Origin: Celeribacter baekdonensis
GTDB lineage: Bacteria; Pseudomonadota; Alphaproteobacteria; Rhodobacterales; Rhodobacteraceae
Direction of reading: 5' to 3'
Assembly (NCBI RefSeq): GCF_003047105.1
Contig: NZ_CP028475.1
Coordinates: 1 to 64,000, forward strand
DNA length: 64,000 bases
Below are positions 57,303-64,000 of the stretch, one piece after another. How positions within the stretch are numbered: the stretch's first letter is position 1; each line of letters opens with the position of its first letter. Below the pieces are notes generated by a model. The model worked only from the letters and a program-made list of their open reading frames with translations, ran no database searches and had not been told where the DNA came from. Both the position numbers and the translations under genes were made by a program.

Positions 57303-58547
57303 TTATACGTCCCAGGCTTTGTCTTCGCCGCCGAGGCCGCCGATCTGGACGCGGGTCGGCAGACCCATTTTGTCCAGCAGCGTAAAGAACGGCTTTGGGT
57401 CCATTTCTTCAACGTTTTTCATGGTTTTTGCGTCCCATGCGCCAGAGGCCACCAACATGGCAGCGGCCACGGGCGGCACGCCTGCGGTGTAGGAAATGCC
57501 TTGCGATCCGACCTCTTCATAGGCCTCTTTGTGATCGGCAACGTTGTAGACAAACATCTCAACCTCTTTGCCGTCTTTCACGCCCCTTACCAAATCCCCG
57601 ATACAGGTTTTTCCGGTGTAATCGGGAGCCAAAGACGACGGATCAGGCAGCACGGCTTTGACGACTTTGAGCGGCACGACCTCTTGGCCCTCGGCGGTCT
57701 TTACCGGATGTTCAGACAAAAGACCTAGGTTTTTCAAAACGGTAAAGACGTTGATGTAATGGTCGCCAAACCCCATCCAGAACCGCACATCGGCTTTGGG
57801 GTAGTTTGCGGCGAGGCTGTGAACCTCGTCATGGCCGGATTGATAGGCCTTTTGTACGCCAACAACGGGCAAGTCCCACTCGCGGCCAGAGGCGAACATT
57901 GACGTCTCTTTCCATTGCTGGTCTTCCCAATAGTAGACCGTGCCCGTGAATTCGCGAAAGTTGATTTCTGGGTCAAAGTTGGTGGCGAAATATTTACCAT
58001 GCGATCCAGCGTTGATGTCGACGATGTCGATGGATTTGACCTCGTCCATTTGATCGGCGGCAAAGCGGGCAAAGGCATTGACCACACCCGGATCGAACCC
58101 TGCGCCCAAGATCGCGGTCACGCCTTTCTCGGCGCAGAGATCGCGTTTTTTCCACTCGTAATTGCCATACCAAGGCGGGATTTCACAAATTTTCGCCGGG
58201 TCTTCGTGGATGGCAGTGTCGATATAGGCCGCACCCGTTTCGATACAGGCATCCATCACCGTCATGTTCACAAACGCGGAGCCGACGTTGATCACGATCT
58301 GGGCGCCGATGTCACGGATCAGGGTCGCAACGGCCGCACTATCCATCGCATCGACCTGATGGGCCGCAAGAACGCCCTCTTGTTTCATCGCGCCTTTGGC
58401 ATGCACGGTCTCAAGGATGGAGTCGCATTTCGAAAGCGTCCGGCTGGCGATATGAATATCTCCCAGCACATCGTTGTTTTGAGCGCATTTATGCGCCACG
58501 ACCTGAGCGACGCCGCCAGCGCCAATGATGAGTACGTTCCGTTTCAA
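57303..58547 (-). CDS. Carboxynorspermidine dehydrogenase (saccharopine dehydrogenase family)
   Basis: 414 residues. NAD(P)-dependent enzyme joining diaminopropane or putrescine with aspartate semialdehyde to give carboxynor(spermidine). KRNVLIIGAGGVAQVVAHKCAQ is the Rossmann loop; GAGFDPGVVNAFARFAAD and DINAGSHGKYFATNFDPEINFREF are typical of the Lys9-like carboxynorspermidine group. Start TTG 58547 with a purine-rich stretch upstream; an in-frame extension of about 98 residues is rejected because it overlaps nspC. Directly downstream of nspC on the same strand. Confidence 0.9.
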   Translation of the reverse strand: MKRNVLIIGAGGVAQVVAHKCAQNNDVLGDIHIASRTLSKCDSILETVHAKGAMKQEGVLAAHQVDAMDSAAVATLIRDIGAQIVINVGSAFVNMTVMDACIETGAAYIDTAIHEDPAKICEIPPWYGNYEWKKRDLCAEKGVTAILGAGFDPGVVNAFARFAADQMDEVKSIDIVDINAGSHGKYFATNFDPEINFREFTGTVYYWEDQQWKETSMFASGREWDLPVVGVQKAYQSGHDEVHSLAANYPKADVRFWMGFGDHYINVFTVLKNLGLLSEHPVKTAEGQEVVPLKVVKAVLPDPSSLAPDYTGKTCIGDLVRGVKDGKEVEMFVYNVADHKEAYEEVGSQGISYTAGVPPVAAAMLVASGAWDAKTMKNVEEMDPKPFFTLLDKMGLPTRVQIGGLGGEDKAWDV

Positions 58548-58590
58548 CGGTCGAGACCCCCTATCGTTTGGGTGGTGAATGAAAGCAGGC

Positions 58591-59685
58591 TCAGCCGAGC
58601 GCCGCGACGAAATCCTGATACCCGAAAGAGCGGGCCAGAGTGATGGAGCCATCCAATTCGCGCAGGGCGATGGAGGGCATTTGCACACCGTTAAACCAGT
58701 TCTTTTTAACCATTGTGTAACCGGCTGCGTCTTGAATCGAAATTTTATCGCCAATTTCAAGCGGTTTGTCGAACAAGGCATCGCCAAAGATGTCCCCGGC
58801 CAAACAGGTTTTTCCCGCGATTTGATAGGCATGGTGGCCATTTTGCGGCAATTTTGCCGTCTCGCGGTAGATCAACAGATCAAGCATATGCGCCTCAATC
58901 GAACTGTCGACGATGGCAACTTTTTTACCGTTATCAATGATATCCAAAACAGAGACTTCCAACGTGGTTGAGCCGGTGATCGAGGCCTCGCCGGGCTCAA
59001 GATAGACCTGAACGCCCATGGCATCAGAGAAGGCTTTGAGGCGATCCGCGAGCTTGTCCAGTGGATAGTCATCTCCGGTAAAATGAATGCCGCCACCCAA
59101 AGAGACCCAGTCCAAACGTTTCAAAAACGTGCCAAACTCGGCCTCAATCCGGGTCAATTGTGCCGAAAACAGATCAAAATCGCGGTTTTCACAATTATAG
59201 TGGATCATCACGCCGTTGATCCGATCCAGCGCGCCCTCCAGCCGGTCCATGTCCCATTCACCTAGGCGCGAAAACGGTCGGGCCGGATCCGCGAGATCAA
59301 AACCCGAGGTCGAAAATCGTGGATTGAGACGCAGGCCGGTGGCAATGCCCGATGCTTTGTCGCCAAAGCGGTCCAGCTGCCCGAGAGAGTTGAAAATCAG
59401 CTTATCGGCATGGCTGACCGCCTCGTCAATCTCGTGATCGGCCCAACCAACGGAATAGCCGTGGGTCTCTTTTCCGAATTTTTCCGCCCCAAGTTTCAGC
59501 TCATAGAGCGACGACGAGGTCGTTCCGTCCATATAGTCGCGCATAAAATCGAACGCCGGCCATGTGGAAAAACATTTGAGCGCCAAAAGCGCTTTTGCCC
59601 CAGAGCGCTCGCGCAGCCGGGCAATTTTTTCCATGTTGGGCAACAAGCGCGCCTTGTCGATGAGGTAGTAAGGCGTCTGGATCAT
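58591..59685 (-). CDS. nspC: Carboxynorspermidine decarboxylase
   Basis: 364 residues, PLP enzyme of the alanine-racemase/ornithine-decarboxylase fold. It has the PLP-lysine in AKALLALKCFSTWPAF, DWVSLGGGIHFTGDDYPL and VYLEPGEASITGSTTLEVSVLDI. Decarboxylates carboxy(nor)spermidine to give (nor)spermidine. ATG 59685 is preferred over an upstream start. Together with the dehydrogenase it forms the alternative, SAM-independent route to triamines. First gene of the pair. Confidence 0.92.
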   Translation of the reverse strand: MIQTPYYLIDKARLLPNMEKIARLRERSGAKALLALKCFSTWPAFDFMRDYMDGTTSSSLYELKLGAEKFGKETHGYSVGWADHEIDEAVSHADKLIFNSLGQLDRFGDKASGIATGLRLNPRFSTSGFDLADPARPFSRLGEWDMDRLEGALDRINGVMIHYNCENRDFDLFSAQLTRIEAEFGTFLKRLDWVSLGGGIHFTGDDYPLDKLADRLKAFSDAMGVQVYLEPGEASITGSTTLEVSVLDIIDNGKKVAIVDSSIEAHMLDLLIYRETAKLPQNGHHAYQIAGKTCLAGDIFGDALFDKPLEIGDKISIQDAAGYTMVKKNWFNGVQMPSIALRELDGSITLARSFGYQDFVAALG

Positions 59686-59874
59686 CGTGGGTCCCCTCAC
59701 GGTTTCAAAAGGGATGAACGGTGTGAGGGGCACTTAGGGCGATTCACCCTCTAGGGCAAGAAAAATACGGATGTACCGCCTCTGCCCTCATGTCCGTATT
59801 TGGAGGTGGAGCGGGAAAAGCATTGCGCTCCCCCGGCAAGAAATGCGCTATGTTTTTGGCGTATAAAGAACAGG

Positions 59875-60666
59875 TTAGGCGCGATGTGTGCCCTCAGCCA
59901 AGGCGGCAACATAGGCGATGATCTCATCCACCGACTTGCCTTGTGCGATCTCGTTCACAATCGCCGACCCGACCACGGTGCCATCCGCAACGGCGGCGAT
60001 TTCTTGCGCCTTCTCCGGCGTACGCACGCCAAAGCCCACGATCACAGGCAGATCGGTCTTGGCCTTGATCCGGGCCACTTCGGGGGCGACATCGGCGCCA
60101 GAGGCCGCCGCGGCCCCCGTGATCCCAGTGATCGAAACGTAATACACAAAGCCCGAGGTGTTGGTCAGCACTTTTGGCAGACGTTTGTCATCGGTCGTTG
60201 GCGTGGCCAAGCGAATGAAATTCATCCCGGCCTTTTGCGCCGGAAGACACAGTTCGTCATCTTCTTCGGGCGGCAGATCAACGATGATCAACCCATCAAT
60301 CCCGGCCTCAACCGCATCGACTAAAAATGTGTCGACACCGCGCGAATAGATCGGGTTGTAATAGCCCATCAAAACGATCGGGGTGGTGGTATCGCCTTTG
60401 CGAAATTCTGCTGCCATATCAAGGGTCTTTTGCAAGGTCATCCCGTGATCCAGTGCGCGCTGACCGGCCAGTTGAATGGTCGGGCCATCGGCCATCGGAT
60501 CGGTAAAGGGCAGCCCCAGTTCGATGATGTCCACACCTGCGCGGGGCAGGGCTTTGACAATCTCAAGCGACTTTTCAACATCGGGATCACCGGCCATCAC
60601 ATAGGCGACAAAGGCTTTTTTGCCCTGAGCTTTGAGCTCGGCGAATTTGGCGTCGATGCGGGTCAT
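59875..60666 (-). CDS. trpA: Tryptophan synthase alpha subunit
   Basis: 263 residues, TIM barrel that cleaves indole-3-glycerol phosphate. [17 protein letters not shown], the catalytic Glu and Asp of [23 protein letters not shown] and [11 protein letters not shown], and the phosphate loop [15 protein letters not shown] are clear. ATG 60666. Split from trpB (11 kb away), but both subunits are present. Confidence 0.96.
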   Translation of the reverse strand: MTRIDAKFAELKAQGKKAFVAYVMAGDPDVEKSLEIVKALPRAGVDIIELGLPFTDPMADGPTIQLAGQRALDHGMTLQKTLDMAAEFRKGDTTTPIVLMGYYNPIYSRGVDTFLVDAVEAGIDGLIIVDLPPEEDDELCLPAQKAGMNFIRLATPTTDDKRLPKVLTNTSGFVYYVSITGITGAAAASGADVAPEVARIKAKTDLPVIVGFGVRTPEKAQEIAAVADGTVVGSAIVNEIAQGKSVDEIIAYVAALAEGTHRA

Positions 60667-60792
60667 AGGGGCCTCCGGCTTGCAAGTCTTCACCGGGTTT
60701 GGCCGATCTTTGCGCTAAGTGCAATGGGGAAGGCTTGCGCGAGGCCTCTTTGCGCCTTAGACACGCGTGGAATCTGCACAAAGGGACGCGAT

Positions 60793-61890
60793 ATGGGCTT
60801 TAAAATGGGAATTGTCGGGCTGCCGAACGTGGGCAAATCGACGCTGTTTAATGCTCTGACCAAAACGGCAGCGGCGCAGGCGGCGAATTTTCCGTTCTGT
60901 ACGATTGAGCCCAACGTGGGCGAGGTTGCCGTGCCGGATGCGCGCCTGGACACTCTGGCCGAGGTTGCCGGGTCGAAACAGATCATTCCAACGCGGATGA
61001 CTTTTGTCGACATCGCGGGTCTGGTCAAAGGCGCCTCAAAGGGCGAGGGCCTTGGCAACCAATTCCTGGCCAACATCCGCGAATGTGATGCCATCGCCCA
61101 TGTGGTCCGCTGTTTTGAAGACGGCGATGTGACCCATGTCGAAGGCCGTGTGGACCCGGTTGATGATGCGCAAGTGATCGAGATGGAATTGATGCTGGCC
61201 GATCTGGAAAGCATCGAGAAACGCCGGGCCAATCTGGCGCGCAAACTTAAAGGCAATGACAAAGAAGCGGCACAACAGGATCGCCTTTTGGCCGCTGCCC
61301 AAGCCGCCCTTGAGGCCGACAAACCAGCCCGTTCGGTCGAGATCGACCCGGATGACATGAAGCAATGGCGGATGCTGCAACTTTTGACACAAAAGCCGAT
61401 CCTCTATGTCTGTAACGTCGAGGAAGAAAATGCCGCCAACGGCAATGCGCATTCCGAAGCGGTTGCCAAAATGGCCGCTGAGCAAGGCGCGGGCGCTGTG
61501 GTGATTTCTGCCAAGATCGAGGAAGAGATTTCCCAACTCGAAGCGGAAGAAGCGGAGATGTTTTTGGGCGAAATGGGGCTGGAAGAAGCTGGTCTCGACC
61601 GTCTGATCCGCGCTGGCTACGAATTGCTGCATTTGGAAACCTATTTCACCGTCGGCCCGAAAGAGGCCCGCGCTTGGACCATCCAAAAAGGCACCGCCGC
61701 GCCGCAAGCGGCAGGCGTCATCCACGGCGATTTTGAAAAGGGTTTCATCCGCGCCGAAACCATCGCGTTTGCAGACTTTGTGCAATTTAAGGGCGAATCT
61801 GGCGCGAAAGAAGCCGGTAAAATGCGCGCTGAGGGCAAGAGCTACATCGTTCAAGATGGCGATGTGATGCATTTCCTCTTTAGCCGATAA
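60793..61890 (+). CDS. ychF: Redox-regulated ATPase YchF
   Basis: 365 residues, OBG-family P-loop protein that prefers [21 protein letters not shown] is the P-loop; the DxxG motif is in [44 protein letters not shown] replaces NKxD, explaining adenine specificity. A helical hairpin precedes the C-terminal TGS domain ([37 protein letters not shown]). Divergent from trpA. Confidence 0.96.
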   Translation: MGFKMGIVGLPNVGKSTLFNALTKTAAAQAANFPFCTIEPNVGEVAVPDARLDTLAEVAGSKQIIPTRMTFVDIAGLVKGASKGEGLGNQFLANIRECDAIAHVVRCFEDGDVTHVEGRVDPVDDAQVIEMELMLADLESIEKRRANLARKLKGNDKEAAQQDRLLAAAQAALEADKPARSVEIDPDDMKQWRMLQLLTQKPILYVCNVEEENAANGNAHSEAVAKMAAEQGAGAVVISAKIEEEISQLEAEEAEMFLGEMGLEEAGLDRLIRAGYELLHLETYFTVGPKEARAWTIQKGTAAPQAAGVIHGDFEKGFIRAETIAFADFVQFKGESGAKEAGKMRAEGKSYIVQDGDVMHFLFSR

Positions 61891-61939
61891 CCGTATTTAT
61901 ACGTTTGATTTTACATAACTGACTTTATGGAGATCGACG

Positions 61940-62935
61940 ATGGCCCGCCCACGTCCATTGAAAGCGTTTAAGGTCCGGCGGAAGGTAAGAAAGAGTTTGC
62001 AGACCTCTTTCAACCGTGCGGGCGTTGCGCCAGTGGCCTTTGATTTCGCGGCTTCGGACGAGGTCAAATCGGAGTATGAATTTCACTTGGTCAGAGACCG
62101 AGGCCGAAATGTTTACCTCTATAATCAAGAGTATCTCATGCGCCACGCGGGGCTGCATCGGAATATTTCGCCAGCTTATCTTTATTGGTTCAGTCAAACC
62201 GATCCCGCCGTTGAGAGGATCTCGTGCGATCTCTCAGACGGCGAATGGCCGGGCTTTGCGCGTTTTACTTATTCAACCTGCTTTTCGGGTAAGGTTTTGG
62301 TCCCGGATCAACATTTTTTCCGCGATCACGGGTATATTGAAACGGATCGTTTGGCGCGTGAGGCCCCCGCGTGGTCGGAGCGTAAAGATACCATTTATTG
62401 GCGCGGACAGAACAACAGTCACGGGTTTTTTTCTCTTGAGCCCGAACATCTGGACAAGCCGTGGGTGATGCAGCGTTTGCGCTTTGCCATGGCCGCCCGC
62501 GATATTCAGGGGGTTGATGCCCGTTTTGTGGCTGGGACGACCCATCTCCAAGAAGCGCAATGTGCGCAAGCGGGCTTGATGGCGCAGAAACGCCCTTGGC
62601 AGGCTTGGGCCGGTGACAAATATGCACTGGATATTGATGGGTTTTCAAATGCTTGGTGCAACTTTATGCAACGGCTGAAACTTGGCTGTTGCGTGCTTAA
62701 AGTGGACAGTCAGTTTGGCTTTCGGCAATGGTATTACGACACGTTGGTGCCATTTGAACACTACGTCCCGGTCAAGGCAGACATGTCTGATTTGGCCGAA
62801 AAAGTGGACTGGGTTCGGACCCATGACACGGAGGCGCAAAAAATCGCCGCTGCAGGGCAGGCCTTGGCCCGCGCAATGACATTTGAGAGCGAAACGGCAC
62901 GCGCGGCACAGATTATCGAAGAGCATTGGGCATAA
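61940..62935 (+). CDS. Family 90 (CAP10-like) glycosyltransferase
   Basis: 331 residues. LVPDQHFFRDHGYIETDRLAREAPAWSERKDTIYWRGQNNSHGF and KYALDIDGFSNAWCNFMQRLKLGCCVLKVDSQFGFRQWYYDTLVPFEHYVPVKADMSDL are the hallmarks of family 90 glycosyltransferases, which add xylose or related sugars. No signal peptide: cytoplasmic. It is followed 51 bases later by UDP-glucuronate decarboxylase, the enzyme that makes UDP-xylose, which supports a xylosyl-donor role (inference). Confidence 0.85.
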   Translation: MARPRPLKAFKVRRKVRKSLQTSFNRAGVAPVAFDFAASDEVKSEYEFHLVRDRGRNVYLYNQEYLMRHAGLHRNISPAYLYWFSQTDPAVERISCDLSDGEWPGFARFTYSTCFSGKVLVPDQHFFRDHGYIETDRLAREAPAWSERKDTIYWRGQNNSHGFFSLEPEHLDKPWVMQRLRFAMAARDIQGVDARFVAGTTHLQEAQCAQAGLMAQKRPWQAWAGDKYALDIDGFSNAWCNFMQRLKLGCCVLKVDSQFGFRQWYYDTLVPFEHYVPVKADMSDLAEKVDWVRTHDTEAQKIAAAGQALARAMTFESETARAAQIIEEHWA

Positions 62936-62986
62936 GCCCCTGTGCCAATCCGGCCCGCATGGGCTAACCCTATTTTGGAGAGCCCT

Positions 62987-63958
62987 ATGGCGCGACTTTA
63001 TGACAGCCGTAAACGTATTCTTGTCACCGGAGGTGCGGGGTTCATTGGGTCGCATTTGATGGATCGTTTGTTGGATCAAGGTCATGATGTGATCTGTGTC
63101 GACAACCTCTTCACCGGCACCAAACGCAACATCGACCATTTGCACACGCATCCGCGCTTTGAGTTCCTGCGCCATGATGTGACCTTTCCGCTCTATCTTG
63201 AGGTGGATGAAATTTACAACCTCGCCTGTCCGGCCTCGCCGGTGCATTACCAACACGATCCCGTGCAAACGACGAAAACCTCGGTGCATGGTGCGATCAA
63301 TATGTTGGGACTGGCCAAGCGTTTGAAATGTAAAATCTTTCAGGCTTCCACTAGCGAAGTTTACGGCGATCCCGTGGTGCATCCGCAGACCGAAGACTAT
63401 TGGGGCAACGTCAATCCCATCGGCCCGCGGTCTTGCTACGATGAGGGCAAACGTTGTGCCGAAACCTTGTTCTTTGACTATCACCGCCAGCACGGGCTTG
63501 AGATCAAAGTGGCGCGAATTTTCAACACCTATGGCCCGCGCATGCATCACGCCGATGGGCGCGTTGTGTCGAATTTCATCGTGCAGGCCTTGTTGGGCGA
63601 TCCGATCACCATTTATGGCGATGGCTCGCAAACCCGGTCCTTTTGCTATGTGGATGATCTGGTCGAAGGCTTTTTGCGGTTGATGGAGACCGGGCGCGAA
63701 GAAACGGGTCCGATCAACCTTGGCAATCCGGGTGAATTTACCATCCGCGCATTGGCGGAAAAGGTCATCGAGATGACCGGTTCGCGCTCGACGCTTGTGT
63801 TTCACAATTTGCCGCAAGACGATCCGAAACAGCGCAAACCGGATATTTCCCGCGCCAAAGCGGCGCTTGATTGGGAGCCAACCGTGGCATTGGAAGAGGG
63901 CCTGTCGCGCACCATTGCCTATTTCAACGCGCTTCTCCCCACTCTCAAGGTGGCGTGA
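62987..63958 (+). CDS. uxs: UDP-glucuronate decarboxylase
   Basis: 323 residues, short-chain dehydrogenase-type enzyme. Converts UDP-glucuronate to UDP-xylose. [29 protein letters not shown] is the NAD-binding motif; the catalytic Tyr-x3-Lys is in [24 protein letters not shown] and [23 protein letters not shown] are typical of the UXS group. GGAG precedes ATG 62987. Probably co-transcribed with the glycosyltransferase, pointing to a xylose-containing surface glycan. Confidence 0.92.
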   Translation: MARLYDSRKRILVTGGAGFIGSHLMDRLLDQGHDVICVDNLFTGTKRNIDHLHTHPRFEFLRHDVTFPLYLEVDEIYNLACPASPVHYQHDPVQTTKTSVHGAINMLGLAKRLKCKIFQASTSEVYGDPVVHPQTEDYWGNVNPIGPRSCYDEGKRCAETLFFDYHRQHGLEIKVARIFNTYGPRMHHADGRVVSNFIVQALLGDPITIYGDGSQTRSFCYVDDLVEGFLRLMETGREETGPINLGNPGEFTIRALAEKVIEMTGSRSTLVFHNLPQDDPKQRKPDISRAKAALDWEPTVALEEGLSRTIAYFNALLPTLKVA

Positions 63959-64000
63959 GCCGTTACATAAAGCGGCGTAAGCGTTTGAGAAGGCGGGCTT

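Noticed and set aside
62645..63817. 390-codon open frame opposite UDP-glucuronate decarboxylase
   Set aside because: Antisense shadow of a clear enzyme gene.

Overview
The window is a chromosomal segment of an alphaproteobacterium of the order Rhodobacterales (Roseobacter-like). The evidence is a moderately high GC content, a SAM/SAH riboswitch directly before metK (a class known from this order), an irr gene divergent from fabA-fabB, and housekeeping runs in a typical order (miaB ... phoH-ybeY-corC-lnt-metK; aroA-cmk ... rpsA-ihfB-lapA-trpF-trpB).

Region 1-10.6 kb is accessory-like. It holds a replication-initiator-like gene with a broken frame, a small orphan gene, and a minus-strand operon (thiolase, acyl-CoA synthetase, TRAP transporter dctPQM). 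A PAS-LuxR regulator is divergent from this operon across a gap with three evenly spaced TACGTA boxes. yaeQ and an M23 peptidase follow. Nearly every gene here is frameshifted, and almost every break I could resolve is a one-base change in a homopolymer run. No independent stop codons were seen, so poor consensus sequence is a strong alternative to gene decay.

Region 10.6-21.4 kb carries a CoA-transferase, a TetA-like efflux pump, a tightly overlapping set of alpha/beta hydrolases and a HAD dehalogenase, a membrane protein related to M50 peptidases that lacks key metal ligands, a Cys-rich membrane protein, a GMC oxidoreductase and fabI. Region 21.4-28 kb has an orphan secreted protein between fabI and fabB-fabA, then irr, tag, an FKBP isomerase and conserved hypotheticals.

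Region 28-41.4 kb is mostly core: miaB, an OmpA-like protein and a lipoprotein that share a domain, the phoH-ybeY-corC-lnt run, riboswitch-controlled metK, queF, trmB, aroA, cmk and a nitroreductase. Region 41.4-44.2 kb is a small accessory patch (membrane protein, winged-helix regulator, Hint-domain protein, AT-rich spacer). Region 44.2-49.1 kb is rpsA, ihfB, lapA, trpF and trpB.

Region 49.3-51 kb is a three-gene unit: two exported proteins with Asp-rich tails and a membrane-anchored LuxR-type regulator. It is the best candidate for an uncharacterised system. The remainder holds DUF2237, pth, a glycerophosphodiesterase, rplY, an MFS transporter, lldD with an upstream inverted repeat, a PilJ-like periplasmic protein, the carboxynorspermidine pair (nspC plus dehydrogenase), trpA, ychF, a family-90 glycosyltransferase and UDP-glucuronate decarboxylase.
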